NCBI RefSeq assembly: GCF_009846525.1
Contig: NZ_CP024621.1
Coordinates: forward strand, 2,294,001 to 2,358,000
DNA: 64,000 bases
Direction: 5' to 3'
Source of the DNA: Halomonas meridiana
GTDB lineage: Bacteria > Pseudomonadota > Gammaproteobacteria > Pseudomonadales > Halomonadaceae
Shown here piece by piece: positions 39,209 through 48,966 of the stretch. The stretch's first letter is position 1; each line of letters starts with the position of its first letter. The notes beneath the pieces are model-generated. The model saw nothing but the letters and a program-made list of their open reading frames with translations. It was not told the DNA's origin and ran no database searches. Both the position numbers and the translations under genes were made by a program.

Positions 39209-40438
39209 TTAGCTGCGGTAATCCGCGTTGATGGACACATAGTCATGGGAGAGATCCGAGGTCCACACAGTGGCCGCCTCGTCACCACGTCCCAAATTAA
39301 TGCGAATTGTGATCTCTTCCTCGGCCATGACGGCACTGCCCGCCGCCTCGGTATAGCTGTTCGCACGGCCACCGTTTTCCACCAAACGCACATCGCCCAA
39401 ATCGATGACGACACGGCTGACATCGAACGACGCCACCGGCGCGCGCCCCACCGCCGCCAAGATACGTCCCCAGTTGGCGTCGGAAGCGTACAGTGCGGTT
39501 TTGACCAGCGGCGAGTGAGCCACGGTGAAGGCGACGTCCAATGCCTCTTGGCGCGTACAGGCCTCGTTCACCTGCAGCGTGATGAACTTGGTCGCCCCCT
39601 CGCCATCGCGAATGATCGATTGGGCCAGCTCGGTCATCACCCGCTGCAGGGCATTACGGAAAACGGCGACGTGTTCGTCGCTTTCGATACGCGCTCCGGT
39701 GCCCGTTGCCGCCAGCATGCAGGCATCGTTGGTCGAGGTATCGCTATCCACCGTGATGCAGTTGAACGAACGATCCACCGTTTCTCGCAGTAGCGTGGCG
39801 AGTAACGGCTGCGCGATGGCCGCATCGGTCACCACAAACCCCAGCATGGTGGCCATGTTGGGCTTGATCATACCCGAGCCTTTGGTAATGCCGTTGATCG
39901 TGACCTGCTGGTCGCCAATCATCACGGTGACCGTGGCCCCTTTCGCGCGGGTGTCGGTGGTGAGAATGCCTTCTCCTGCCTGCTGCCACGCCTGGCTCGA
40001 GTCGGCCAGCGTTGCCAACGCGTCAGGCAAGCCTGCCAGCAGACGAGCCATGGGCAGCGGCTCGCCAATCACGCCGGTGGAGAACGGCAGTACCTGGGTG
40101 GTGTCCACCCCGGCTTGCTCGGCCACCGCGGCACAGCTGGCATAGGCATCCTGCAGTCCTGCCTCACCCGTTCCCGCATTGGCGTTGCCGGTATTGATGA
40201 GCCAGTACCGGGGCGCAAGGCCGCTCTCTGCGCACGCCTCAAGGTGTGACTTGGCCACCACCACGGGAGCAGCACAGAACGCATTGCGCGTGAACACGCC
40301 CGCCACGGTGGCCGTCTCGGGCAGTTCGATCACGACCATGTCGCGGCGGTCCGGCTTCTTGATGCCCGCCTTTGCAGTCCCTAGACGCACCCCGTCAAGG
40401 GGTGGCAATTCCGGAAAGGGAAGATGTCCCACCGCCAT
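39209..40438 (-). CDS. argJ: Bifunctional glutamate N-acetyltransferase / amino-acid acetyltransferase
   Basis: Transfers acetyl from N-acetylornithine to glutamate (and may use acetyl-CoA) in the cyclic arginine pathway. The 409-residue proenzyme shows the self-cleavage site with nucleophile threonine in KPNMATMLGFVVTDAA, LINTGNANAGTGE, and TVDSDTSTNDACMLAATG. ATG at 40438 is chosen because AAGGAGAG lies just before it. It follows secA by 37 bases. Confidence 0.95.
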   Translation of the reverse strand: MAVGHLPFPELPPLDGVRLGTAKAGIKKPDRRDMVVIELPETATVAGVFTRNAFCAAPVVVAKSHLEACAESGLAPRYWLINTGNANAGTGEAGLQDAYASCAAVAEQAGVDTTQVLPFSTGVIGEPLPMARLLAGLPDALATLADSSQAWQQAGEGILTTDTRAKGATVTVMIGDQQVTINGITKGSGMIKPNMATMLGFVVTDAAIAQPLLATLLRETVDRSFNCITVDSDTSTNDACMLAATGTGARIESDEHVAVFRNALQRVMTELAQSIIRDGEGATKFITLQVNEACTRQEALDVAFTVAHSPLVKTALYASDANWGRILAAVGRAPVASFDVSRVVIDLGDVRLVENGGRANSYTEAAGSAVMAEEEITIRINLGRGDEAATVWTSDLSHDYVSINADYRS

Positions 40439-40475
40439 GTTTCTCTCCTTTACGCACACTGACGTATGCGCGTGA

Positions 40476-43199
40476 TTAGCTCAATTTGCCGCAGCACTGC
40501 TTGTACTTCTTACCGGAGCCACATACGCAGGGGTCGTTGCGGCCGACTTTCGGGTTTTCACGACGCAGCGGACGACCATCGGCGCCGGGAGCGGCTTCGC
40601 TCGGCTCGGTATCGGGTGCCTCATGACGGCTAGCAGCCGTCGCCTTCTCACGGGCCAGTTCTTCACGGCGCTTCTGCTCCAGAGCATCGACCTCTTCTGG
40701 CTGACGCACCTGAACGTGGCTGAGAATACGCGTGACATCGGCTTTGATGTTGGTCAACAGATGCTGGAACAGCTCGAAGGACTCGCGCTTGTACTCCTGT
40801 TTGGGGTTTTTCTGTGCATAGCCACGCAGGTGGATACCGCGACGCAAATGATCCATGGACTGCAGGTGCTCTTTCCAGCGGGTATCCAGCACTTGCAGCA
40901 TCACCTGTTTCTCGAAGCGACGAATCAGCGCTTCACCAGCGGACTCGATCTTCGCTTGGTAGGCGTCTCGATGCATGGTTTGCAGACGCTCGCGCAACTT
41001 CTCTTCACTGAAGCGCTCGTCCTCGTCCGCCCACTTAACGACCGGAGCATCGAGATTGAACTCCGTTTTCAGATGCGCTTCCAGACCAGGCAGATCCCAC
41101 TGCTCGGCCAGACTTTGAGGGGGCACGTAGTCGCTAATTGCGTCTTGCATTACCTCCTCTCGAATACCCACCACCGCAGCGGAGACGTCATCAGAGGCAA
41201 GGATTTCATTACGCTGCTCGTAAATCACGCGGCGCTGATCGTTGGCAACGTCATCGTACTCCAGCAGCTGCTTACGAATATCGAAGTTACGCCCTTCTAC
41301 TTTCTTCTGCGCGCGCTCGACCGCATTGGAAACCATCTTGTGCTCGATGGCTTCGCCACGCTCAAGCCCCAGCGCCTGCATCAAGCGCTTCACCCGGTCG
41401 GAGCCAAATAGGCGCATGAGGCTGTCTTCCAGCGAGAGGAAGAAGCGTGTAGAGCCTGGATCGCCCTGACGACCGGCACGACCACGGAGCTGGTTATCGA
41501 TACGTCGAGATTCATGGCGCTCAGAGCCCACCACGTGCAAGCCACCGGCTTCCAGCACCGCATCATGGCGCTTTTGCCACTCGGCTTTGAGCGCATCGAT
41601 TTGAGCTTGCGAGGGGTTGTGCAGCTTAGCGGCCTCAGCTTCCCAGTTACCGCCTAGCATGATATCGGTACCGCGACCCGCCATGTTGGTAGCGATAGTG
41701 ATCGCGCCGGGACGGCCAGCCTGGGCAATAATTTCCGCTTCGCTTTGGTGCTGCTTGGCGTTCAAAACGTTAAATTTCAGCCCAGCCTCACGCATTAGGC
41801 GAGCTAAATACTCAGACGTTTCAATGGAGGCGGTACCCACCAACACCGGGCGACCAGCGTCGGTTTCCGCCTTCACGTCTTTGATGATGGCTTCGTACTT
41901 CTCTTCCGCACTGAGGTACACCAGATCGTTGAGATCCTTACGCGCCAGCGGACGGTTGGTGGGAATGACGATGACATCCAGGCCGTAAATCTGACGGAAT
42001 TCGAACGCTTCGGTATCCGCCGTGCCCGTCATGCCCGACAACTTTTCATACAGACGGAAGTAGTTCTGGAACGTGGTAGACGCCAACGTCTGACTTTCTC
42101 GCTGAACCGTTACTCCCTCTTTGGCTTCGACGGCTTGGTGCAACCCCTCGGACCAACGACGGCCCGGCATCGTGCGGCCAGTGTGCTCGTCGACGATCAC
42201 TACCTGACCTTCGGCGACGATGTAATCCACATCCAGGTGATAGAGATGGCGTGCGCGCAGCGCAGAGTGCATGTGCTGTAACAGGTTGAGGTTTTGCGCG
42301 GCGTAGAGCGACTCGCCTTCGCCCAACAGCCCTTCGGCTCGCATGAGCTCTTCGACTTTGTTGTGCCCCTGTTCGGTCAACTCTACCTGCTTCTGCTTCT
42401 CGTCGAGCACGAAATCGCCGCTTACCGGCGCGTCCTCATCTTCGGAGACTTCTCCCTGCTCGAGCTGCTGGGCGAGGCGGTTGACGATGCCATAGAGGTC
42501 GGTATTTTCATCTACCGCGCCGGAGATGATCAGCGGCGTGCGCGCTTCATCGATCAGGATGGAGTCCACTTCGTCGACAATCGCGTAGTGCAAACCGCGC
42601 TGGACTTTGTCTTCCAGCGAGAACGCCATGTTGTCGCGCAGGTAGTCGAAGCCAAACTCGTTGTTGGTGCCGTAGGTAATGTCACACTGGTACGCGTGAC
42701 GTTTCTCTTCCCCCGTCTGTCCGGCGAAAATAACGCCCACCGTGAGCCCCAGGAATTCATACAGGGGGCGCATCCACTCCGCATCGCGACGGGCAAGGTA
42801 GTCGTTCACGGTCACGACATGCACGCCTTTACGGGTCAGCGCGTTCAAATAGACCGCGAGCGTGGCAACCAGCGTTTTACCTTCCCCGGTTTTCATTTCC
42901 GCGATTCGACCACGATGCAAGGTCATACCACCGACCATTTGCACGTCAAAGTGGCGCATTCCCATGACTCGCTTGCTGGCTTCACGCACCACGGCAAACG
43001 CATCGGGCAGTAGGCTATCCAGCGCTGCCCCGTCGTCTAGGCGCTGGCGCAGTTCTAGAGTTTTCGCTTGAAGCTCGGCATCGCTCAGGCCCGCCAGGGT
43101 CTCTTCCAGCGCATTGATGCTCTGCACGCTTTTCTGCATGCGCTTGACTTCACGGTCGTTCTTGGAACCGACTACTTTACGTAACAAGTTGTTAATCAT
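40476..43199 (-). CDS. secA: Preprotein translocase ATPase SecA
   Basis: Motor of the Sec export pathway, pushing preproteins through SecYEG. The 907-residue protein has Walker [19 protein letters not shown]-like [27 protein letters not shown], and the C-terminal zinc-binding tail [18 protein letters not shown]. The ATG start at 43199 has only a weak GGAA ribosome site. An 118-codon SecM-like reading frame and a hairpin lie immediately upstream, so translational control is plausible. Confidence 0.98.
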   Translation of the reverse strand: MINNLLRKVVGSKNDREVKRMQKSVQSINALEETLAGLSDAELQAKTLELRQRLDDGAALDSLLPDAFAVVREASKRVMGMRHFDVQMVGGMTLHRGRIAEMKTGEGKTLVATLAVYLNALTRKGVHVVTVNDYLARRDAEWMRPLYEFLGLTVGVIFAGQTGEEKRHAYQCDITYGTNNEFGFDYLRDNMAFSLEDKVQRGLHYAIVDEVDSILIDEARTPLIISGAVDENTDLYGIVNRLAQQLEQGEVSEDEDAPVSGDFVLDEKQKQVELTEQGHNKVEELMRAEGLLGEGESLYAAQNLNLLQHMHSALRARHLYHLDVDYIVAEGQVVIVDEHTGRTMPGRRWSEGLHQAVEAKEGVTVQRESQTLASTTFQNYFRLYEKLSGMTGTADTEAFEFRQIYGLDVIVIPTNRPLARKDLNDLVYLSAEEKYEAIIKDVKAETDAGRPVLVGTASIETSEYLARLMREAGLKFNVLNAKQHQSEAEIIAQAGRPGAITIATNMAGRGTDIMLGGNWEAEAAKLHNPSQAQIDALKAEWQKRHDAVLEAGGLHVVGSERHESRRIDNQLRGRAGRQGDPGSTRFFLSLEDSLMRLFGSDRVKRLMQALGLERGEAIEHKMVSNAVERAQKKVEGRNFDIRKQLLEYDDVANDQRRVIYEQRNEILASDDVSAAVVGIREEVMQDAISDYVPPQSLAEQWDLPGLEAHLKTEFNLDAPVVKWADEDERFSEEKLRERLQTMHRDAYQAKIESAGEALIRRFEKQVMLQVLDTRWKEHLQSMDHLRRGIHLRGYAQKNPKQEYKRESFELFQHLLTNIKADVTRILSHVQVRQPEEVDALEQKRREELAREKATAASRHEAPDTEPSEAAPGADGRPLRRENPKVGRNDPCVCGSGKKYKQCCGKLS

Positions 43200-43217
43200 G
43201 AAATTTCCAAATCATCG

Positions 43218-43242
43218 TGAGCGCCCCATCCAGGTACGCTCA
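43218..43242 (-). promoter_or_regulatory. Stem-loop just upstream of the secA start
   Basis: TGAGCG and CGCTCA form a 6-bp stem with a 13-base loop, ending about 18 bases before the secA ATG and lying between the SecM-like stop and the secA ribosome site. Confidence 0.4.
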
Positions 43243-43277
43243 GGTATCAAGCAAAGAGGGTGATATGAAGCGATGCG

Positions 43278-43634
43278 TTATCGAGCAGGCGGGCCACGGG
43301 GCGTCACGACATCGCGGGCAGCGACGAGCGGGAGCGCGAACGGCAGAAAAGACAAAGGGCGACGGGGGGCCTGGGGCGCTCGCCGCGTTTGACGGTGAAA
43401 CCAGCGGCGAAGCGCGCGCCGTTTCTTCGCGATCCAGTGAGATTGGGCGCGAAGCATAGCAGGCATCCAAAAGCAGATGCAGACGCCACGGTCACTACTT
43501 CTCAGTGCGTCGGATGGGTGTAGACTAGCGGGTAATAAACAGCTCACCAGTAAACCAGCCAACCACCAACGCGCTAGGCCATAGCGTCGAGGACGCCTTG
43601 GCGAAGCAGATTCGATCTGTAACGTTGATGACAT
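43278..43634 (-). CDS. Candidate SecM-like secretion monitor (arrest peptide)
   Basis: An 118-residue reading frame directly before secA, on the same strand, 78 bases upstream. It has a basic N-terminus (RRPRRYGLAR), a hydrophobic segment (WWLAGLLVSCLLPASL, about residues 23-38) like a signal peptide or anchor, a basic middle, and a C-terminus of FALPLVAARDVVTPRGPPAR. In E. coli the gene here is secM, which has a signal sequence and ends with an arrest motif containing R-A-G-P. R-G-P-P two residues before the stop, with a phenylalanine 14 residues before the arginine, is similar in kind. Against: the ribosome site is poor (GGGAG 12 bases before ATG), length is shorter than SecM, and nothing has been tested. 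It may be an untranslated frame. Confidence 0.55.
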   Translation of the reverse strand: MSSTLQIESASPRRPRRYGLARWWLAGLLVSCLLPASLHPSDALRSSDRGVCICFWMPAMLRAQSHWIAKKRRALRRWFHRQTRRAPQAPRRPLSFLPFALPLVAARDVVTPRGPPAR

Positions 43635-43655
43635 GCTGTGGACTGGCTCCCGAGC

Positions 43656-43683
43656 GTGTTAGGCTCTGTCTATTGGCGGTCAA
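43656..43683 (-). promoter_or_regulatory. Candidate promoter for the SecM-like gene and secA
   Basis: On the minus strand TTGACC (43683-43678) and TAACAC (43661-43656) are 16 bases apart. The leader to ATG 43634 would be about 14 bases. The -10 match is weak. Confidence 0.25.
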
Positions 43684-43745
43684 ACACAGGTGCTGCTCGT
43701 AGTTGCCAGTACGACGCCACTCGCAACACCCTAGGAATCAAGTTG

Positions 43746-44222
43746 ATGAGTATAAAGGTTAAGCGTTCTCGCGCACAGCCCATTGCCCAACTGCTGACCA
43801 AGTCAGGCGGCGTTGGCCAGCTCATGCGGCAAACACGCTTGATTGATCAAGCGCAGCGCCATCTTCGCGCTCATTTACCCGACGAGATGCGCGAACACAT
43901 TTTCGTGGGCGGCTTCAGCAGCGGGCGCCTGACTCTCATCAGCGGACAAGCAAGCTGGCTGACGTGGCTACGCTATGAACAGTCGCGACTATTATCGTTA
44001 CTTCATCAGCTCCCTGGCTTTGAAGGGGTAACAGGATTTACCCTCAAAGTACGTCCCGTACGCCCCATCGAATCGCCTAAACGCTTCACGCGAACGCTTT
44101 CCGACGACGCAGGCAAAACCTTGGCCGAATGCGCCAAAGACACCGACAGCCCTAGCCTGAGACATGCCTTAGAGCGCTTGGCCTCTCACGCGCGTTCGGA
44201 AGATACCAAAACGTCACGCTAG
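43746..44222 (+). CDS. DciA-like protein (DUF721), putative replicative helicase loader
   Basis: A 158-residue DUF721/DciA-family protein. DciA loads the DnaB helicase in bacteria lacking phage-derived DnaC/DnaI. The N-terminal domain has SIKVKRSRAQPIAQLLTKSG, LPDEMREHIFVGGFSSGRL and ASWLTWLRYEQSRLLSLLHQL; the C-terminal ~50 residues are polar and probably disordered. ATG at 43746 is preferred; AGGA lies 9 bases upstream. The long in-frame upstream extension to 43638 has no support. It is divergent from the SecM-like gene and convergent with lpxC. Confidence 0.8.
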   Translation: MSIKVKRSRAQPIAQLLTKSGGVGQLMRQTRLIDQAQRHLRAHLPDEMREHIFVGGFSSGRLTLISGQASWLTWLRYEQSRLLSLLHQLPGFEGVTGFTLKVRPVRPIESPKRFTRTLSDDAGKTLAECAKDTDSPSLRHALERLASHARSEDTKTSR

Positions 44223-44241
44223 AAGCGCTTACCCAAAACAA

Positions 44242-44269
44242 ACAAAGCACCGCCGAAGCAGTGCTTTGT
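44242..44269 (-). terminator. Terminator between dciA and lpxC
   Basis: A 9-bp stem ACAAAGCAC/GTGCTTTGT with a 10-base loop. On the minus strand it is followed by TTGTTTTG, so it fits lpxC best; it may also end dciA. Confidence 0.6.
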
Positions 44270-44326
44270 AGATGGGGGACCCTTTCATGATTTCAACTCG
44301 TCCCCAACGTTTTGTTTTTCGGCAAA

Positions 44327-45238
44327 TTACGCCATCGCCGGTGCCGCATAGGAGATAGGGGCCACGGCCTTCTCTTCTTCGAACGTCACGATCTCGTAAG
44401 CATCCGGCTGAGCCATCAGCTCACGGCACAGCTGATTATTCAGGGCATGACCCGACTTCACGCCACGGAATTCGCCAATCAAGCTGTATCCCAGCTGGTA
44501 CAAATCGCCAATGGCATCCAGCACCTTGTGTTTGACGAACTCGTCTTCGTAGCGCAGACCGCCCTCGTTGACGATACGGTAATCGTCGACCACGATTGCG
44601 TTTTCCAGGCTGCCCCCCAAGGCTAAATTGTTGGAGCGCAGGTACTCTAGATCGCGCATGAACCCAAAGGTGCGCGCCCGTGAGACTTCTTTGACAAACG
44701 ACGTGGTCGAAAAATCGATCAGCGCAGTTTGTTTCTGCTGTTCGAAAACCGGATGGTCGAAATCGATGGCAAACGAAACCTTGAAACCTTGATGGGGCAA
44801 AAAGGTGGCTTCTTTATCGCCATCGGTCACGCCAATACGGCGCTTGATGCGAATAAATTTTTTCGCCGCGTCCTGCTCCAGGATACCGGCCGATTGAATC
44901 AGAAAAACGAACGGACTAGCGCTACCATCCATGATAGGCACTTCGGGGGCGCTGATATCGACGTAGGCATTGTCGATGCCCAAACCCGCAAAGGCGGACA
45001 TGAGGTGCTCGACGGTCGCCACTTTGACGCCTTCATGAGAGAGTGCCGTACACAGCGTGGTGTCTTCGACTAGCTCGGCACGGGCAGGTACATGTACCAC
45101 GGGGTCCAGATCGGTTCTGACAAACACAATGCCGGTGTTGGCCGGCGCCGGACGCAAAGCCATATGGACTTTTTTGCCAGAGTGCAGACCCACTCCAGTG
45201 GCGCGAATGACGTTTTGTAATGTGCGTTGTCTGATCAT
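44327..45238 (-). CDS. lpxC: UDP-3-O-acyl-N-acetylglucosamine deacetylase
   Basis: Zinc enzyme for the committed step of lipid A synthesis. The 303-residue protein has [14 protein letters not shown] at the N-terminus, the zinc region [15 protein letters not shown], and a late [14 protein letters not shown] segment that includes the third zinc ligand region. The C-terminal tail ends in APAMA, a small-residue end like that used for FtsH recognition in E. coli LpxC (inference). It follows ftsZ in the standard position. Confidence 0.96.
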   Translation of the reverse strand: MIRQRTLQNVIRATGVGLHSGKKVHMALRPAPANTGIVFVRTDLDPVVHVPARAELVEDTTLCTALSHEGVKVATVEHLMSAFAGLGIDNAYVDISAPEVPIMDGSASPFVFLIQSAGILEQDAAKKFIRIKRRIGVTDGDKEATFLPHQGFKVSFAIDFDHPVFEQQKQTALIDFSTTSFVKEVSRARTFGFMRDLEYLRSNNLALGGSLENAIVVDDYRIVNEGGLRYEDEFVKHKVLDAIGDLYQLGYSLIGEFRGVKSGHALNNQLCRELMAQPDAYEIVTFEEEKAVAPISYAAPAMA

Positions 45239-45329
45239 GGGTAGTGGTCAAGCTCTAATGACGGCGGTTTGCAGCGAATTGCCACAGGGTCCGCAGGGGA
45301 AGAAAGTTATCAAACAGTGTTCACTTTAA

Positions 45330-45370
45330 CAGCAAACGAGCGTTTTAACCAATAAAACTCTCGTTTGCTG
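45330..45370 (-). terminator. Long hairpin between ftsZ and lpxC
   Basis: An 11-bp stem CAGCAAACGAG/CTCGTTTGCTG continues, after one mismatch, as GTTTTA/TAAAAC with a 5-base loop. It lies 25 bases past the ftsZ stop. It probably ends or attenuates dcw transcription; the T-run after it on the minus strand is short (TTAAAG). Confidence 0.5.
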
Positions 45371-45394
45371 CTGCAATGAACCTGATAGCGAGCG

Positions 45395-46578
45395 TTAATC
45401 CGCCTGACGGCGTAGAAACGCGGGGATATCCAGGTAGTCGTCAGCATCCGCTGCGCGACGTTTCTCAGCGCGCGGTTTTGGCGCTGCATCGGGGGCTTCC
45501 GCGCGTGCCGTGGCCTGCTGACGCATCACGGTGGGTTGCTGAAGTTTACGGTAGTCAGAGCCACCGGCCTCTGCCGCTGAACGACGAGCGGGCTCGCGCG
45601 CTGCCGCAGCTTTGGCTTTACTGCCATCGAGTCCCGCCGCAACGACCGTCACACGCAGCTCATCGGACATTTCCATGTCGATGGACGTACCGACCACGAT
45701 CGTCGCCTCTTGGGACGCAAACTCCTGAACCGTGGCACCGACATCGTTGAATTCGCCAATCGAGAGGTCGGGACCTGCAGTGATGTTGACCAAAATGCCG
45801 CGCGCGCCGTGTAGATCGATATCTTCTAGTAGCGGGCTGCGAATGGCTTTTTCAGCCGCTTCGCGGGCACGGTTTTCACCCGTGGCTCCGCCAGTGCCCA
45901 TCATCGCCATGCCCATTTCCGACATAACGGTGCGCACATCGGCAAAGTCGACGTTGATGATGCCAGGGCTGGTGATCAGCTCCGCGATACCCTGGACCGC
46001 GCCCAGCAGTACATCGTTGGCAGCACTGAAAGCCGTCAGCAGCGTGGCATTCTTCCCAAGCACCGACAGCAGCTTTTCATTTGGAATGGTGATCAACGAA
46101 TCGACGTGCTCGGAGAGCTCTTTCATGCCCTCTTCAGCAGCGCGCATCCGCTTAGGCCCTTCGAAGGGGAAGGGGCGTGTCACGACCGCTACCGTCAAAA
46201 TACCCAGCTCTTTGGCTACCTGCGCTACCACGGGCGCACCGCCGGTACCGGTGCCCCCCCCATGCCAGCGGTAATGAAGACCATGTCGGCACCGCTGAGC
46301 AGTTCGGCAATGCGCTCACGATCCTCCATGGCAGCCTGACGGCCCACTTCGGGATTCGCGCCAGCACCAAGGCCTTTGGTGATCTCGCTACCTAGCTGCA
46401 GCACCGTCTTTGCCGATACGCGCTTGAGGGCCTGAGCATCGGTATTGGCGCAAATGAATTCGACGCCTTCGATGTTGCTCTCGACCATGTGGTTGACCGC
46501 GTTACCGCCACCGCCGCCAACGCCCACTACTTTGATGACCGCACTGCTCGAGGGTGCGTTATCTACCAATTCGAACAT
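45395..46578 (-). pseudogene. ftsZ: Cell division protein FtsZ, one-base frameshift (probably sequence error)
   Basis: Tubulin-like GTPase that forms the division ring. As printed the gene is broken: the first ~106 codons (from ATG 46578, [14 protein letters not shown], with AGGAG upstream) run into the wrong frame at a run of eight G's (46254-46261 as C's on the plus strand). Reading resumes as [21 protein letters not shown] and continues to the conserved C-terminal peptide [14 protein letters not shown]. Adding one G restores the tubulin motif GGGTGTG and gives 394 residues, the normal length. As ftsZ is essential, a homopolymer sequencing error is the most likely cause; a real mutation with suppression is less likely. 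Confidence 0.9.
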
Positions 46579-46612
46579 AAGCCCCGTCTCCTGAACCGCG
46601 CTTGCGGCCCTA

Positions 46613-47902
46613 TCAGAAATTTCCTTTGAACCAGCCTTTGATTCTTGCCAGCGCCGAATGGCCATCCTTGATATCACGCCGGGCTAATTCGTTACGTCCT
46701 TTGTGGGCCGCAACGACTCCCCCGTGGCTTTCTAGGCCTTGCCCATGACGCGTTTCCTGCAGTGCATAATGCAGTAAACCAACGCCCGTCGCATAGATAG
46801 GATTGCGAACCACATCTGCCAAGCCTCTGACATTTTGCGGGCAGGCAATACGAACCGGCATGTGAAAAATCTCTTCTGCCAATTCGCTCACACCTTCCAT
46901 GCGCGAGGTGCCGCCGGTGAGCACCACCCCCGCAGCGACCATATCCTCATAGCCGCTGCGACGTAATTCGTCTCTTACCAAGGTAAACAGCTCTTCGTAA
47001 CGTGGCTCGACCACTTCTGCCAGCGCTTGGCGCGATAGGTCTCTGGCTGGACGGTCACCGACACTGGGAACCTTGATCATCTCATCGCTTGCTGCCAATT
47101 GTGTTAACGCGCAAGCGTATTTCACTTTAATCTCTTCGGCGTGCTGAGTCGGCGTGCGCAGCGCCATGGCGATATCGTTGGTAACCTGATCGCCAGCAAT
47201 GGGAATGACCGCCGTGTGGCGAATCGCTCCCTCGGTAAAGATCGCCATATCGGTGGTGCCACCGCCGATATCGACCATACAAACACCCAGCTCACGCTCG
47301 TCCTCAGTCAGCACGGCCATGCTTGACGCCAGCTGTTCGAGAATGATCGCGTCGACATCCAACCCACAGCGGCGCACGCACTTCTCGATATTCTGAACGG
47401 CATTGAGGGCCGCCGTCACCAGATGCACTTGGGCTTCCAGCCGCACGCCGGACATCCCCAACGGCTCGCGAATGCCGCCTTGGGCATCGATCGAGAACTC
47501 CTGCGGCAGCACGTGCAGCACACGCTGGCCTTCGGAAATCGCACGAGCGCGCGCAGAGTCGATCACTCGGTCGATATCGGAAGGCGTGACTTCACGCTCT
47601 TTAATTGCCACGACACCGTCTGAGTTCATCGAGCTAATATGGCTGCCGGCCACACCCACGTACACCGAGTGAATATCGCACCCTGCCATCAACTCCGCTT
47701 CTTCTACGGCGCGCTGAATCGACTGAACCGTCGATTCGATATTGATGACGACGCCGCGCTTCATGCCGCGCGACGGATGTGAACCGATACCGGCAATTTC
47801 AATCCCACCATCATCGGTGGGTTGACCGACTATCGCGACGACCTTGGACGTTCCAATGTCCAGCCCGACAACCATATTGGATGCGTTGGGTGAGCCTGCC
47901 AT
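46613..47902 (-). CDS. ftsA: Cell division protein FtsA
   Basis: Actin-like ATPase that anchors FtsZ to the membrane. The 429-residue protein has [14 protein letters not shown] at the N-terminus, the 1C domain, [37 protein letters not shown] and a C-terminal amphipathic helix [11 protein letters not shown] for membrane binding. AAGGAG lies upstream of ATG 47902. It is unusually far (313 bases) from ftsQ, with a possible promoter in between, and ends 34 bases before the ftsZ start. Confidence 0.95.
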   Translation of the reverse strand: MAGSPNASNMVVGLDIGTSKVVAIVGQPTDDGGIEIAGIGSHPSRGMKRGVVINIESTVQSIQRAVEEAELMAGCDIHSVYVGVAGSHISSMNSDGVVAIKEREVTPSDIDRVIDSARARAISEGQRVLHVLPQEFSIDAQGGIREPLGMSGVRLEAQVHLVTAALNAVQNIEKCVRRCGLDVDAIILEQLASSMAVLTEDERELGVCMVDIGGGTTDMAIFTEGAIRHTAVIPIAGDQVTNDIAMALRTPTQHAEEIKVKYACALTQLAASDEMIKVPSVGDRPARDLSRQALAEVVEPRYEELFTLVRDELRRSGYEDMVAAGVVLTGGTSRMEGVSELAEEIFHMPVRIACPQNVRGLADVVRNPIYATGVGLLHYALQETRHGQGLESHGGVVAAHKGRNELARRDIKDGHSALARIKGWFKGNF

Positions 47903-48215
47903 GAGTCGGGGAATCTCCTTGCCGTCATTTTAAATAATACGGAAGATACTTTAATTGCCTTAGCAAAAAGAGCAGCTGCCAAATTGAAATTAGTAACGTT
48001 AAACTTGATACGCGATGAACCGTGCTAACCGCTGATAGGATAATAAAAACCCACCCACAGCACCGCTAGGGACATAGTATAGAAACAATAGTCGCAATAC
48101 GACTAGCCCACGCCCACGATAATTGGCTTGAACGGCAATTTAAACCCCATTGACGGGTTTTTCGGCGTTGGCAACCACTCACCTTTACCTACTTTTTGCA
48201 CATTGTCATCGACGG
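47903..48215 (-). promoter_or_regulatory. Intergenic region between ftsQ and ftsA with candidate regulatory elements
   Basis: An AT-rich 313-base stretch without a convincing gene; ftsQ and ftsA usually touch. On the minus strand TATACT (48081-48076) is a good -10, and an inverted repeat TAGTCG-TATTG-CGACTA (48105-48089) covers the -35 zone. A small hairpin AAACCC/GGGTTT lies at 48142-48160 near the ftsQ end. A separate promoter for ftsA-ftsZ is the simplest reading. Confidence 0.45.
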
Positions 48216-48944
48216 TTACTCTGCATTTGTCGATGGTTCACTCTCTTGAAACTCTGTTTCTCCGTGCCAAGCGACCGCGACACCATTAGGGTAGCGCAAA
48301 TCGATGTAGCGAATATGATCGCTGACATTGGCAAGTTCGCGTTGCCAAGAAGCTGACAGCCTCGCCAATCGCTCGCCGTGCTGACGACGGCCCAACATTA
48401 CCCAAGCACCGCTGGATAGCTGTAAACGCCAGGCGCCACGCGGCTCCAATCGTAGCTGAGCGAGCGACAGGGATAACCCAGCGAAGTGCGGCAGCAAACG
48501 CTGATAGTAGGCCAACACTTCTTCGCTGCTCCCCCCAGGGCCTGCCAAGTCGGGCAAGCCTTCAGGAACGGCAAGGGGAGCAAAAGCAAACGGCTCCCCT
48601 TCGGGGTTCAAGAGAAACTCGTCGTTCCAGCGTGCCACCGGCGTTTGCTCGACGAGTTCGAAGACCAGCGCGTTGGGCCACTCACGGGAGATGCGCACCT
48701 CGTTTAGCCACCCAATGGTGAGTGCGCGACGGCGAAGTTCGCCCAAATCAGCCGATAACCAAGTCGCTTCCTGCACCAGCGGCGCTAACTGGGTACGTAA
48801 ATATTCGGCGCTGACGTACTCCCACTCACCGCGGATCGACACTCGCTCGATGGGGCGGTCCAGCCATAACCACAGCGCTCGCCCCCCGGCACCCAGCAGT
48901 AGTGCCAACAGCACAACGCCTAGCCATGCGTTGCGTTTTTTCAT
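48216..48944 (-). CDS. ftsQ: Cell division protein FtsQ
   Basis: Bitopic divisome protein linking early and late division proteins with FtsB and FtsL. The 242-residue form has a membrane helix (WLGVVLLALLLGAGGRALWLWL), then a POTRA domain (IERVSIRGEWEYVSAEYLRTQL) and the FtsQ domain to the end. ATG at 48944 is chosen because AAGG lies 8 bases before it; an in-frame start at 49040 would overlap ddl by 74 bases with unlikely sequence. It follows ddl by 22 bases. Confidence 0.92.
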   Translation of the reverse strand: MKKRNAWLGVVLLALLLGAGGRALWLWLDRPIERVSIRGEWEYVSAEYLRTQLAPLVQEATWLSADLGELRRRALTIGWLNEVRISREWPNALVFELVEQTPVARWNDEFLLNPEGEPFAFAPLAVPEGLPDLAGPGGSSEEVLAYYQRLLPHFAGLSLSLAQLRLEPRGAWRLQLSSGAWVMLGRRQHGERLARLSASWQRELANVSDHIRYIDLRYPNGVAVAWHGETEFQESEPSTNAE

Positions 48945-48966
48945 AACACGCCTTTTACCCAGTCCA

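Noticed and set aside
39201..39218. Hairpin CCGCAGC/GCTGCGG at the argJ stop as a terminator
   Set aside because: The stem is only 7 bp, the stop codon is in the loop and no T-run follows.
43217..43459. 80-codon plus-strand frame overlapping the SecM-like gene
   Set aside because: It is Gly/Arg/Ala-rich with no domain, and the opposite frame has a signal segment and the expected position before secA.
46225..46677. Programmed frameshift in ftsZ as a regulatory device
   Set aside because: The shift is at a plain G homopolymer with no stimulatory structure noticed, and ftsZ is not known to be recoded; sequence error is simpler.
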